From: a virus
Strand: one strand, 5' to 3'
DNA: 25,465 nt
Virus record (IMG/VR): IMGVR_UViG_3300032118_003130
Coordinates: 1 to 25,465 of that record
Shown here: positions 1 through 7,660 of the stretch, one piece after another
Position numbering within the stretch: position 1 is the stretch's first letter
Layout of the letters: the number at the start of each line of letters is the position of its first letter
Position numbers and translations under genes: made by a program
The notes under the pieces: generated by a model
Told to the model about the DNA's origin: nothing
Database searches by the model: none
Seen by the model: only the letters and a program-made list of their open reading frames with translations

Positions 1-636
1 ATGACCATTGAGATGTATAAAAAAGGATTCCACTCAACGATAAAGGAACCGGCGGCGCGGCTGGGGAAAAACAAGATTCACTTCAACATGGCGGCGATGG
101 AAAAATATCTGGCCGGATATCATTATGCCGACCTCGGCTATGACAGGGATACCGGGCAGATTATTATGAAGTTGCTGATCAAAAAGGGTCCCGACTCCCT
201 GTGTTTTAACCTGACCAGAAAAACAAAAGGGATGTCTTTTTCGTCCACCGGCCTTGTCAAACACTTCCGACTCGAATCGCAGACCGGATATCGATACTCC
301 ATTGAAGAGAAAAAACTCCCCGCGCTTGGGCTGGTGTTAATCCTGACGCCGGGGGAAAAGATAAACAGAAAACCATCCACAAAAAAAACAGATGCAAATA
401 TATCCCCCGTCGGCCGCAAGCCATTGGTTTCAAATTTGATGAGAGAAACGGTCGAAGACCTTCATAGTGCCACGATGACGGGCGCATTCATGTGTCATGG
501 ATGCGGATATTCCCACCCAAACTGGAAATATGCTTTTAAAGCCGAACATCCGCAGAAATGTATAAAGTGCGGCGGGACAAAATTCGAGCGGACGGCGAGT
601 CCGAGAAAAAGGATCCCGGAAGCGACAGCGGTTTAA
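1..636 (+). CDS. Hypothetical protein with C-terminal zinc ribbon
   Basis: The frame is open from the first base of the window (ATG at 1), so the true start may lie upstream; as read it is 211 aa. Residues 1-120 form a mixed alpha/beta region I do not recognise. The C-terminus has two CxxC pairs (C165/C168 and C187/C190) separated by an aromatic and basic stretch, the usual layout of a zinc ribbon that binds nucleic acid or protein. The tail after residue 195 is basic. It is followed by a hairpin-rich non-coding stretch. Function is unknown; a DNA- or RNA-associated role is inferred only from the zinc ribbon. Confidence 0.75.
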   Translation: MTIEMYKKGFHSTIKEPAARLGKNKIHFNMAAMEKYLAGYHYADLGYDRDTGQIIMKLLIKKGPDSLCFNLTRKTKGMSFSSTGLVKHFRLESQTGYRYSIEEKKLPALGLVLILTPGEKINRKPSTKKTDANISPVGRKPLVSNLMRETVEDLHSATMTGAFMCHGCGYSHPNWKYAFKAEHPQKCIKCGGTKFERTASPRKRIPEATAV

Positions 637-681
637 CTTTGAGATTATGAAATAATTTCTGAAGCGCTCTTTGAAAAATTG

Positions 682-768
682 ATGCGGAATGGCAAACCCC
701 TCTTTGCAGAGGCTAACGGTAAGGGTAAACCTCACCAGATAAAAACAAGACCGGCCGTCCGCATTTTT
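682..768 (+). terminator. Three-way-junction hairpin ending in T-run
   Basis: A 7-bp closing stem (682-688 with 758-764) encloses two smaller hairpins (699-703/708-712 with a 4-nt loop, and 718-724/730-736 with one mismatch) and is followed by TTTT at 765-768. It lies just after the zinc-ribbon gene, so it may end that transcript. The branched form is unusual for a simple terminator and could be a structured RNA. The rest of 637-896 shows no convincing gene. Confidence 0.4.
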
Positions 769-896
769 GAATTGGATTTGTTGTACCCCCGATAAAGACA
801 TTCGGGGCAGGCCGCCACTGTTCGACGGAATCGACAGGACGTAATACCCTCCTTCTGACAACCCGGCGCCGCAGCGGGAAATCTGCGGCAACCTTT

Positions 897-1142
897 ATGA
901 CGAAGCTGAAAAAACCAGTGCGACGCGAAACAAACGCGATGGTCCGCGAGGCGGGAAAACCGCGGGAGATTATTATCATCCTGCGGCAGCCGAATGTCCT
1001 CGGATTCAAGGCCAAAGGATGCCGCAGGGAATATACTCTGACGGCGGAGGTATGCTACACAATGGCCGTGCGGGCGGACGTGGCGGCAAAGAAAAATCAA
1101 AGATACCTGTGGCATAAATTAAAACTCAAAAGGCAAAAATAA
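897..1142 (+). CDS. Small hypothetical basic phage protein
   Basis: An 81-aa protein, strongly basic at both ends, with a central beta-rich part (an IIIILR stretch followed by a KAKGCRREYTL stretch). The pattern resembles small phage proteins of unknown role found in early regions; I cannot name a family with certainty. No strong ribosome-binding site is visible before the ATG, and the frame stays open upstream, so the start is uncertain. It is followed 12 bp later by another small gene on the same strand. Confidence 0.6.
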   Translation: MTKLKKPVRRETNAMVREAGKPREIIIILRQPNVLGFKAKGCRREYTLTAEVCYTMAVRADVAAKKNQRYLWHKLKLKRQK

Positions 1143-1154
1143 TCACGGTGAAAA

Positions 1155-1316
1155 ATGAGAAAGATAGATCCGAAAACATTGAAAATTTGTGCTAATTTCA
1201 AAAAGAAAATGCAACGCATTGTTGATAAAGATGACGGCATTACAGGTATCAGTCTGCAATTCGGCGATGACCCGCCCATTCTTATTGCCGGAGAAAAGAA
1301 AAAGGACTCAAAATGA
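1155..1316 (+). CDS. Small hypothetical protein, 53 aa
   Basis: ATG at 1155 follows GGTGA (1148-1152). The product is a lysine-rich soluble 53-residue protein with two cysteine-free halves: a basic helix (about 1-25) and an acidic/hydrophobic segment ending in KKKDSK. Its TGA overlaps the ATG of the next gene (ATGA at 1313-1316), which supports translation of both by coupling. No recognised family. Confidence 0.55.
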   Translation: MRKIDPKTLKICANFKKKMQRIVDKDDGITGISLQFGDDPPILIAGEKKKDSK

Positions 1317-1462
1317 ACGGAATCCATGAATCATCGGCGGCGAATGTGTTTATTGGCATCGGACTCGTGATGGTGTTTGTGGTGTTCGTCTATTGTCTGC
1401 TGAGGCGGTGGAATAACGAATCGAGATGGAGAGAACGTCTTCGATGGCGTCTTCGGAAATAA
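1313..1462 (+). CDS. Small single-span membrane protein, 49 aa
   Basis: The start overlaps the stop of the upstream gene (ATGA). Residues about 11-30 form one hydrophobic transmembrane helix (VFIGIGLVMVFVVFVYCLL), followed by a very basic tail rich in Arg and Trp. This topology (outside N-terminus, basic cytoplasmic tail) fits small phage membrane proteins such as lysis accessory or superinfection proteins, but no specific function can be assigned. Confidence 0.6.
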   Translation: MNGIHESSAANVFIGIGLVMVFVVFVYCLLRRWNNESRWRERLRWRLRK

Positions 1463-1469
1463 AGTTGTT

Positions 1470-1661
1470 ATGAATAATGACGTTGTCACGGATGGAGATT
1501 TATACGGGCAGATAGAGCGGGACACGGCCGCCGGCCAGTTGCCGGTGAATTTCTGCCCTTATCTTTTAATCGTCTGTATGTGCTGGATGGACGGGGAATG
1601 CAAGGCGGGAAAATGTCTTTATAACAACATTCAACAGACAGCGGAAAGCGGACAGGAATGA
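1470..1661 (+). CDS. Small cysteine-rich hypothetical protein
   Basis: A 63-aa ORF 7 bp after the small membrane protein. Five cysteines lie between residues 29 and 49 (spaced as C, C-x-C, C, C), suggesting metal binding or a disulfide-linked small domain. Its TGA overlaps the ATG of the next gene (1658-1661). The ribosome-binding site is weak. Family unknown. Confidence 0.5.
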   Translation: MNNDVVTDGDLYGQIERDTAAGQLPVNFCPYLLIVCMCWMDGECKAGKCLYNNIQQTAESGQE

Positions 1662-1900
1662 ATATGGAAATTGTCATAGCCATCGAATTAGGAATTTTGG
1701 CGGTTGTTGGAATTTTGGATTTCTCCGCGACAATCATTCTCGTGAGGCGTAAATCGGCCAAGGTTAATCAGTTTATTATACCGAAAAGCCACCTGGCATA
1801 CGGAACAGGTGACCGGTGGTTCATCAAAAAAGATGATGGATCAATAGAGTTTGAACCATACCGAAAAGCCACCTGGCATACGGAACAAAGGAGAATATGA
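1658..1900 (+). CDS. Small membrane protein with repeat-derived C-terminus
   Basis: An 80-aa protein whose first 28 residues form one hydrophobic segment, followed by RRK and a soluble tail. It is coupled to the upstream gene by ATGA and overlaps the next gene start by 4 bp (ATGA at 1897). The tail carries both copies of a perfect 30-bp direct repeat read in two different frames, so about 15 C-terminal residues look acquired by duplication. Function unknown. Confidence 0.55.
   Translation: MNMEIVIAIELGILAVVGILDFSATIILVRRKSAKVNQFIIPKSHLAYGTGDRWFIKKDDGSIEFEPYRKATWHTEQRRI
1778..1807 (+). repeat. 30-bp direct repeat, copy 1
   Basis: Identical over 30 bp to 1858-1887. The period is 80 bp, not a multiple of three, so the two copies are translated in different frames of the same ORF. 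Confidence 0.95.
1858..1887 (+). repeat. 30-bp direct repeat, copy 2
   Basis: Perfect copy of 1778-1807. It ends directly before the ribosome-binding site (AAGGAG at about 1887-1892) of the metallopeptidase gene. Confidence 0.95.
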
Positions 1901-2688
1901 GCATGGAAACGACACAAACGACAGCGATAAATTTTGATGTGTTGCTCTGCCCGAAACCATTCACGGCGAATATTATTTCGCCGGCGGTGGGCAATGTATG
2001 GAACGAGGTCGATGGAATCATCCCGGCCGATAAACGGTTTTGCGACCTGGCACAGAATATCATCGACAGTTTTGATGAGCATATTCACCTGCGGAAGGCA
2101 CGCATCCTGCTGCTGGTTCGGCATAGCGATTCGGACAAAAAGAAATTAGAAGCCGGGACGAAAATTAGCGTCGGCCACGCAAAGAAGATGAACTGTAAAC
2201 TCAGGGCCCTGATGGCGTCGCTGTGCTCGGTCAGCCTGACGGCGAAATCGAAAATCAAATCACAGACTGCGGATTTTGTCGTCACTCTGTCCGGCGACTG
2301 GCTCGATGGCGTCGGGGCGCTATGCGAAGGCAAGGAGTTAGAGGACTGCGAGGGTGTGCGGAAAGCGGCGGCGCTGATCGACCACGAGTTGAGTCACTGT
2401 TCGGCCGTGATCGCGGGGAAAACCGTCAGCGAGGAAGGCGCTGCGATTGAAATCGAATCACTTAGTGATGCGTTTCTGGAGCGATGCGATGGCGTCGCAG
2501 GGCCGGGTAATGTTTTTATCCGGTATTACAAACTTAAAAACGGCAGATACCAATGGAAGATGCGAAAGCATGACCTTGAGGAATTCACGGGCGTCGTCAA
2601 GCGGCATGGGCCGTGGGACAAAACCCTGCGGAAATTGGTGGACGTGATTGAAGAATGGACGCCGGAAGAAAAAAAACTATTTACATAA
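1897..2688 (+). CDS. Putative phage metallopeptidase
   Basis: A 263-aa protein with a zinc-peptidase HExxH motif at residues 163-167 (HELSH) inside a helix with the pattern AALIDHELSHC, typical of the family described as putative phage metallopeptidase. A C-terminal KHDLEEF segment (H225) followed by a GPW motif is the conserved end of this family and may give a third ligand. The N-terminal half (about 20-110) probably packs around the catalytic helix. The start is supported by AAGGAG a few bases upstream and ATGA overlap with the previous gene. Its substrate is unknown. It sits in a run of small early genes, not in the lysis or head cluster. Confidence 0.8.
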   Translation: MSMETTQTTAINFDVLLCPKPFTANIISPAVGNVWNEVDGIIPADKRFCDLAQNIIDSFDEHIHLRKARILLLVRHSDSDKKKLEAGTKISVGHAKKMNCKLRALMASLCSVSLTAKSKIKSQTADFVVTLSGDWLDGVGALCEGKELEDCEGVRKAAALIDHELSHCSAVIAGKTVSEEGAAIEIESLSDAFLERCDGVAGPGNVFIRYYKLKNGRYQWKMRKHDLEEFTGVVKRHGPWDKTLRKLVDVIEEWTPEEKKLFT

Positions 2689-2707
2689 CAACGGAAAGGA
2701 TTCGGAC

Positions 2708-3142
2708 ATGAAAAAGGCAAGATGGATTATTGTCGCGGCGGCGGCGATGCTGATGATGATGGGCTGCGGGACGGAATTTGCCGGCGGAGCGACGGCCGGG
2801 GCGGCGGCGACGGGAACCCTGCAGGGAATTATGCAGGTTCAACAGCAAAGAGCAGCGGAAATTCAAACGCAACTTGACGCGGCCACGAAGCGGCTTGAGG
2901 CGGCTGCCGGTGAAACGGACAAGCTGGCCGCAGAGACTGAGATCGCAAATCTTAAACAACAGCTTGAAAGGGCACGGGCCGTCCAGACCGCGACCCAGCT
3001 CGGACGGGCAGCCGTCAAAACAAACTGGTCGGACCCTGCGTCGGTCAATTCCTGGATACTGTCGGCGGCCATCGCGGGCGCTGGGTATCTGTCCAGCCGA
3101 AAAAAAATTACCCTTGGCGCGGACAAGGACAAGGGAACATAA
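2708..3142 (+). CDS. Small lipoprotein with coiled coil
   Basis: I place the start at 2708: KKARWII, a hydrophobic stretch and then MMMGCG form a lipoprotein-type signal with C20 or so as the likely lipidated residue (lipobox weak). A start at 2648 would add 20 residues that overlap the metallopeptidase gene. Residues about 38-100 are rich in Gln, Ala, Glu and Lys with heptad character, predicted coiled coil. Near the C-terminus a short hydrophobic stretch (WILSAAIAGAGYLSS) may be a second membrane contact. The 144-aa product is probably an envelope protein; a role in lysis or host-surface change is possible but unproven. A strong terminator follows. Confidence 0.65.
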   Translation: MKKARWIIVAAAAMLMMMGCGTEFAGGATAGAAATGTLQGIMQVQQQRAAEIQTQLDAATKRLEAAAGETDKLAAETEIANLKQQLERARAVQTATQLGRAAVKTNWSDPASVNSWILSAAIAGAGYLSSRKKITLGADKDKGT

Positions 3143-3163
3143 ATTTCATCGCCCTCCTCCGAT

Positions 3164-3194
3164 CCCGCCGGCTGTGGATGGCCGGCGGGGTTTT
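3164..3194 (+). terminator. Rho-independent terminator after lipoprotein gene
   Basis: A perfect 9-bp GC stem (3164-3172 with 3181-3189), 8-nt loop, then G and TTTT. It begins 22 bp after the lipoprotein stop and separates the early small genes from parB. Confidence 0.85.
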
Positions 3195-3214
3195 ATAAAA
3201 ACAAGAAACACTGG

Positions 3215-3234
3215 ATTCCCGCCTACGCGGGAAT
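3215..3234 (+). repeat. Dispersed-type inverted repeat (ATTCCCGC...GCGGGAAT)
   Basis: Two 8-bp arms with a 4-nt loop, within a GGATTCCCGCCTACGCGGGA context. This sequence is a common interspersed intergenic palindrome in many bacterial genomes, which suggests exchange with a host chromosome. It lies just before the parB ribosome-binding site. Confidence 0.7.
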
Positions 3235-3249
3235 GACAAATAAAGGAAA

Positions 3250-4809
3250 ATGACTATGAACTCGGAAAAAATCTCTCCACAAAAAGAATCCATTCAAGAC
3301 ATCAACATCAAACTGCTCATTCCCACGCCGGACAATACGCGGGAGATCAACGAAAAATCCCCGGCATTTACGGACCTGCTGGCCAGCGTCAGGAAAAGCG
3401 GCGTCAAAATCCCGGTCATCGCGCGGCCGCACCCGACACAGAAGGGAAAGTTTGATATGCGGGCAGGCGCCCGGAGATTGCGGGCGGCGAAAATTGCCGG
3501 ATTGAAAACAATCCCAGTGATCATCAGGGAGATGTCAGACCTTGAGGCCTTTGATATCACATACATCGAAAACTTCGGGCGGGAAGATTTGACACCCCTG
3601 CAGGAGGCGGCATTAGTTGCAGCGATGCTCGAAAAACACAACGGTGATTATCAGGCCATCGCCGACACGCTCGGCAAGCCGGTGTCATGGGTCGCATTGC
3701 GGGCCAATGTCGGCAAGAACCTGGCTCCGGAGTGGGTCAAGGCGATCAACGCCAAAGACAGTATCTTTGCTAAATGGACCAATGGTCACTTTGGATTGAT
3801 TGCGCGATTCGGCCACGATACGCAGGTCCGTCTGCTGAAAGAAGCCATGGAAAATAAATGGCGACAGGAGAGAATCAGCATCAAAGAACTCCAGAAGGAA
3901 ATTGATGATGAGATGCGGATATTGAAAAAAGCCGCCTGGCAGATGGATGAGCAACTCTGGGAAGACGGCAGGAAACTGCCGGTCTGTGAGGATTGCACCT
4001 CGCGGTCGGGATGCAGGCCGATGCTGTTTGCTGATAAAATCGAGAAAGACAAAGGGGACATGTGTTTAGACTCGATGTGCTGGCAGCAAAAACAGATTGC
4101 GGCAACGAAACGGATCATTGAGAAAAACAAGGTAAAGTATCCGAATCTTGTGATTATCAGCGATGCCGTAGTTGAGCCGCTCGGCGTCATCAAAAACAAA
4201 TATGAATACATGCCGGCAAAGAAAGAGGACAAGAAGGCGGTGCCGTGTCTTGATATCAGCAACAGTAAAGCCGGGTCTGTGAACTGGATGAAGCCGCGAT
4301 ATGCCGATTCCGCGGGCACAAAAACAAAGGGAAGAAAACCGGCGACGATGGAGAGCCGCAAGGATGAGATGAATCGCAAGCGATGGTTTTTTGTGCTGGG
4401 GGCGATGGAGAAACTGCTCGATGAAACGCCATTGGAGAAAATCACACCCAAAGACAAGGTTGCGGCGGTCTTGATTCTGACGGCACAATTTACGGCGTCG
4501 AATGAGGGACGAAGACCGGACAGCTCGCCAAGCTGGGACAAAAAACTGCTCAATAAAAAATTTCAGGGCAGCAGGGAATGGAAAATAACGCTCATCGAGG
4601 TGTGGGAGATGGTCAAGCCGGGAATCCGTCAGAGTTTTCATTATATGGGGCCGATCACGCAGACGCCGGACGAGAAGATTGAGGCGGGTAAGAAGGTCGC
4701 CTGGCTCATCGGCGCGGATATCGACGAGCTGACGAAAAAGGCGTGCGAAGAATACCCGGTGCCGAAGGCGTGGAAGAAATTAGAAGCGACAAAATCCAAT
4801 AAAAAATAA
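3250..4809 (+). CDS. ParB/RepB/Spo0J-like DNA-binding protein
   Basis: A 519-aa protein with a clear ParB N-terminal domain: residues 18-100 with the GARRLRAA box (73-80), the ENFGREDLTP box (107-116) and a helix-turn-helix around 132-155 (DYQAIADTLGKPVSWV). In ParB these bind CTP and a parS-like site. The middle carries five cysteines (C246, C249, C255, C272, C277), a likely metal site also seen in other phage and plasmid ParB-like proteins. The C-terminal 200 residues are basic and unassigned. AAAGGA precedes the ATG; a second ATG lies two codons in. No ParA ATPase gene is visible, so a role as a partition protein or as a transcription or replication regulator remains open. The tyrosine recombinase starts 9 bp downstream. 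Confidence 0.85.
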   Translation: MTMNSEKISPQKESIQDINIKLLIPTPDNTREINEKSPAFTDLLASVRKSGVKIPVIARPHPTQKGKFDMRAGARRLRAAKIAGLKTIPVIIREMSDLEAFDITYIENFGREDLTPLQEAALVAAMLEKHNGDYQAIADTLGKPVSWVALRANVGKNLAPEWVKAINAKDSIFAKWTNGHFGLIARFGHDTQVRLLKEAMENKWRQERISIKELQKEIDDEMRILKKAAWQMDEQLWEDGRKLPVCEDCTSRSGCRPMLFADKIEKDKGDMCLDSMCWQQKQIAATKRIIEKNKVKYPNLVIISDAVVEPLGVIKNKYEYMPAKKEDKKAVPCLDISNSKAGSVNWMKPRYADSAGTKTKGRKPATMESRKDEMNRKRWFFVLGAMEKLLDETPLEKITPKDKVAAVLILTAQFTASNEGRRPDSSPSWDKKLLNKKFQGSREWKITLIEVWEMVKPGIRQSFHYMGPITQTPDEKIEAGKKVAWLIGADIDELTKKACEEYPVPKAWKKLEATKSNKK

Positions 4810-4818
4810 GGTCTGATT

Positions 4819-5574
4819 ATGAAATCAAAACGCAAAATCAGGCGGGGTGGATTGGCTCCGGATAAGTATCTGACGGAAGAGCAGGTGGAACGGCTGCTGA
4901 CCTGGCTGGGTTATGCTGCGAAGTCGGGCAGCAACCGTTCCATTGTGAATCGATTCATCATAATCATGCTGCTCTATACGGGCTTGCGAGCCGAGGAGCT
5001 GCTGAGCCTGCGAATTAAAGATACGCCGGCATATCACGGCAAGCCCATCATTGACGTGCAGGAAGGCAAAGGATGCATAGCGCGTGCGGTGGATATACCG
5101 GATTGGCTTGTTCCCGTGATTAAAGATTTTATCCATCAATATCGCTTTGGGGCAAAGCCGGGGTCGGTATTGATTGCCAGTGAGAAAGGATTCCGCACAC
5201 TGTGGCTCAATAAGGTGATGATGGAAAACGGTCAGCGGACTGTGACCAAGAAACAAGAACGCAGTGCCCGGATGATATACACATGTCTGCGAGAACGGCT
5301 GGAGAGAATCGGCGAAAACTCCGGCATCGGCAGGTTGAGACCTCACATGCTTCGACATACTTATGCCACGTTGCTATATAGCCGCAAGCAGGACCTTTTG
5401 TGCGTTCAGGATGCACTCGGGCACAGCGATCCAAAGACTACTGCAATCTATGCCAGGACGCTCAATGATAACCGACGAAAGCAAGTTAATTCGTTGCCGG
5501 TTTGGCCGTCTTTATCAATAAAAACCCAAGAATTGCAGAGCAGACATAGGGATAGAAAGACAGCCAGATGTTAA
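4819..5574 (+). CDS. Short tyrosine recombinase (Xer/integrase-like)
   Basis: A 251-aa protein with the catalytic set of tyrosine recombinases: R57 (YTGLRAEELL), H176-x-x-R179 (HMLRHTYA), H202 (GHSDPKTTAIYAR) and nucleophile Y211. The usual N-terminal core-binding domain is missing or greatly shortened; only about 40 residues precede the catalytic domain. The C-terminus continues about 40 basic residues after Y211. It follows the parB-like gene closely, so a role in dimer resolution of a circular form, like Cre in P1, is an attractive inference. It could also be an integrase of limited range. The second, full-length integrase at 13126 suggests the two enzymes have different jobs. Confidence 0.88.
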   Translation: MKSKRKIRRGGLAPDKYLTEEQVERLLTWLGYAAKSGSNRSIVNRFIIIMLLYTGLRAEELLSLRIKDTPAYHGKPIIDVQEGKGCIARAVDIPDWLVPVIKDFIHQYRFGAKPGSVLIASEKGFRTLWLNKVMMENGQRTVTKKQERSARMIYTCLRERLERIGENSGIGRLRPHMLRHTYATLLYSRKQDLLCVQDALGHSDPKTTAIYARTLNDNRRKQVNSLPVWPSLSIKTQELQSRHRDRKTARC

Positions 5575-5862
5575 ACGGTTTAATACGAAGGGACTTACAG
5601 GTTCAAAAGCGTGGCGCCAAAACACAACTTTTGAGCCTGAATTGTGGAGAGGAAAGCAACCGGAAACACATCTCCTTAACAAATGGCAGTATTGAAACGG
5701 AATCAATGATTGTTAAAATTGGGTATTAAAGACATATTTCCGCCCGCAATTAAAAAAAGAACGTAAACAAAGGACTTATAGACGGGCTATAGTAGAGCCG
5801 CAATAAAAACAATAGGCGTTTTTTGCGGCGATTTTCGACGGCACTTTTGAGGCAAGGACGCG
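5575..5862. other. Non-coding gap with hairpin
   Basis: 288 bases without a convincing gene. The main structure is a hairpin at 5797-5829 with GCCGCA (5797-5802) and AAAAAC (5805-5810) pairing with GTTTTT (5818-5823) and TGCGGC (5824-5829), an AT bulge on the left arm and a 7-nt loop. There is no T-run after it. The stretch directly follows the recombinase gene, so it could hold that enzyme's recombination site, but I cannot identify a core. Confidence 0.4.
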
Positions 5863-6216
5863 ATGAAATATGACACACTGCTGGGCAGACCAAAAGCAAG
5901 GGCAGCCAAACCATCGGCGACCAAACCATTACCCGAATTGGTGTCGGTTGATGTGGTCACATCGGGGTGCATGCTTATCGGCAACGTCGAAGAGCGATTG
6001 GAGCGATTCGATAATGGATGGGTTATCACATTCGTTGCCGAGTGGAATGACGCTGGCAGCCGGGCGTTCTGTTGGAAGGTGTACCCCGCAAAGCAGAATG
6101 AATCGCTGGCCATTGAGGCGCTGCGTCGCAAGGCAAAAGACTATGGCATCGATAGGATTGGCATACTGTGCATTGATAGGCCTGTTAGTTCAGCCAAGGC
6201 AGACGATGAAAAATAA
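5863..6216 (+). CDS. Hypothetical protein, 117 aa
   Basis: AAGGA lies a few bases before the ATG. The N-terminal 28 residues are basic and Ala/Pro-rich, followed by a compact beta/alpha domain (about 28-107) with two hydrophobic strands and one cysteine in each half. No motif I can tie to a family. A longer frame at 5870 is out of frame with it and reads as low-complexity, so I prefer this gene. The next gene start overlaps its last codons. Confidence 0.65.
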   Translation: MKYDTLLGRPKARAAKPSATKPLPELVSVDVVTSGCMLIGNVEERLERFDNGWVITFVAEWNDAGSRAFCWKVYPAKQNESLAIEALRRKAKDYGIDRIGILCIDRPVSSAKADDEK

Positions 6217-6460
6217 ACCATCGCCACGATGGACCAGGATGAGCGGACACAGAAAAGAGGCACACCCATACGCACGGCGGCATTGGCTGCCCGCGTTGAA
6301 TATGGCGCTCCTGGCGGCAATTCTATGGGTCCTTCCGGCGGAAATCGCCCAGAGCGGTGCGTTCGCAGGCCATTCTCCGAAAAAAAGTTGCGGCGAAAAT
6401 CGAGTTTCCGGTGGGCGAAAGGCGGGGTTTACGCCGCCGGGTGGAAAAACGGGACTTTGA
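6206..6460 (+). CDS. Small protein with one membrane segment
   Basis: An 84-aa ORF whose ATG overlaps the end of the previous gene by 11 bp. A basic N-terminus (about 1-28) is followed by one hydrophobic segment (LNMALLAAILWVLPAEIA) and a basic, glycine-rich tail. It could be a signal-anchored or secreted small protein. Two other frames are also open here, so the reading is uncertain. Confidence 0.4.
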   Translation: MKNKPSPRWTRMSGHRKEAHPYARRHWLPALNMALLAAILWVLPAEIAQSGAFAGHSPKKSCGENRVSGGRKAGFTPPGGKTGL

Positions 6461-6545
6461 AATTTTAGTTGACGCCGTCGGCAAAAACAGGCGGTCTGGT
6501 TTACAAAAGGATTTGGTTGTGACGGAAAAGTTACAGGAGTCAAAA

Positions 6546-6770
6546 ATGAAGACAAATGAGTTTGTGAATGGTGTATCGAAAGAACTGCTGCGGGCGATGA
6601 CGCCCGTGGCGGCGACGCTGGGGATATTGATCGGCATGGGCGAAGGTTGGAAGTGGGGCGCAATATTCGGCACGATGGCGGTAATTGCGGCGGCGGCGTT
6701 CGTGTTGCTGGACGATCCGCCAATAAGAGAAATTATCTGCAACATCGAACCCATTGATGATGAAATCTGA
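6546..6770 (+). CDS. Small two-helix membrane protein (holin-like size)
   Basis: The ATG at 6546 follows CAGGAG with suitable spacing. The 74-aa product has two hydrophobic segments (about 16-29 and 34-54) with a short charged N-terminus and an acidic C-terminus. Size and topology resemble class II holins, but the gene is not in a lysis cluster, so this is only a description. The frame is open upstream to an ATG at 6357, which would add 63 basic residues with no domain; I use the start with the ribosome-binding site. Confidence 0.6.
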   Translation: MKTNEFVNGVSKELLRAMTPVAATLGILIGMGEGWKWGAIFGTMAVIAAAAFVLLDDPPIREIICNIEPIDDEI

Positions 6771-6783
6771 TCAGTGAAAATAG

Positions 6784-6832
6784 TTTGAAAACGGTCAGCG
6801 GGCAGTGGTCAGCGGAAATAGTTTAAGAAAAA
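6784..6832 (+). repeat. 49-bp intergenic repeat, copy A
   Basis: Matches 7144-7192 with about 7 differences over 49 bp. It contains an AGTGGTCAG core typical of dispersed intergenic repeats and ends at the GTG start of the next gene. Confidence 0.8.
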
Positions 6833-7138
6833 GTGAGTAAAAAAATGAGAATGGGATTTAGAACACATAAGGAAGATCGCAAACTGGCTGCGTTGCAGGA
6901 TCGCAGTGTCGATATGGGGTTAAGTTCACCGCATTATTATACGTTGTGGATTCGGATCCGGATTGCCTTATTGTTTTTGGCCGGTGTGGATAGTTCCGAA
7001 CTGGTCTTTCCAATCAAGAAAAATATCAGCACGGCAAAACAGGTTAGTCAATGGGTTGATGAGAACCGTTCACCGCAGATATGTGAGGCATTTAAGAGGG
7101 CCGCCGAAGTTCGCGGTGAAAAAGATGGTGAAGAATGA
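6833..7138 (+). CDS. Hypothetical protein, about 100 aa
   Basis: Begins with GTG at 6833 or ATG at 6845 (second choice gives 97 aa). The N-terminus is basic; a central hydrophobic helix (LWIRIRIALLFLAGV) may be buried or membrane-associated; the C-terminus is acidic. Copies of a 49-bp repeat flank the gene on both sides (6784-6832 and 7144-7192), so it may have arrived as, or been duplicated with, a repeat-bounded segment. No family recognised. Confidence 0.55.
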   Translation: MSKKMRMGFRTHKEDRKLAALQDRSVDMGLSSPHYYTLWIRIRIALLFLAGVDSSELVFPIKKNISTAKQVSQWVDENRSPQICEAFKRAAEVRGEKDGEE

Positions 7139-7143
7139 AGATA

Positions 7144-7192
7144 TTTGAAAACGGTCGGCGGGAAGTGGTCAGTGGGAATAGTTTGAGGAAAA
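7144..7192 (+). repeat. 49-bp intergenic repeat, copy B
   Basis: Second copy of the repeat at 6784-6832, offset 360 bp, ending 6 bp before the ATG at 7199. All but one of the differences are transitions. Confidence 0.8.
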
Positions 7193-7198
7193 TAAAAG

Positions 7199-7660
7199 AT
7201 GAGCAGGTATGCGGGGAAAACAAACGTCTCTGTGGATAAATCCAAAGGGGAACTGGAATGGCTCCTGAAACGGTTTGGGGCGTCTCAATTCGCCTATATG
7301 ACGAGCCCGACGAAATCACAGATCGGATTTATCATTCAAGGCCGGCGGATTGAGGTGACATTGGTTCTGCCGAACCCGAAAGAATTCGAGCGGACAGAGG
7401 CAGGACGCCAACGACGGAACCAGGCGGATGTTTTGAAATGTCATGAACAGGCCTGCCGGTCAAGTTGGCGGGAACTGGTGCTGATGATCAAGGCAAAATT
7501 GGTGGGTATCCAAGCGAAGATTGCAACGATAGACAATGAATTTCTGGCTTATACCGCACTTCCGAATGGTCAAACCATCGGGGACGTATTGAAACCCCAG
7601 GTCTCGGCAATGATCACTGGAGGCAAAGTGCCTCAATTATTGAAAGGCGGTGAAGGATGA
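7199..7660 (+). CDS. Conserved phage hypothetical protein
   Basis: A 153-aa protein of a layout common in phage genomes: an N-terminal segment with NVSVDKSKGELEWLLKRFGA, a beta hairpin with IGFIIQGRRIEVTLVLP, then a helix with RSSWRELVLMIKAKLVGIQ and a C-terminal EFLAYTALPNGQTIGD segment. Such proteins are often found near replication and DNA-modification genes but have no known function. Its TGA overlaps the ATG of the next small gene. Confidence 0.75.
   Translation: MSRYAGKTNVSVDKSKGELEWLLKRFGASQFAYMTSPTKSQIGFIIQGRRIEVTLVLPNPKEFERTEAGRQRRNQADVLKCHEQACRSSWRELVLMIKAKLVGIQAKIATIDNEFLAYTALPNGQTIGDVLKPQVSAMITGGKVPQLLKGGEG

Noticed and set aside
3786-4553. Long open frame on the - strand (255 aa)
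   Set aside because: It is antisense to the ParB-like gene, has no recognisable domain, and the + strand gene has clear motifs.
5870-6460. 196-aa + strand frame
   Set aside because: Its first 112 codons overlap the better-supported 5863 gene out of frame and look low-complexity. I kept only the later part from 6206.
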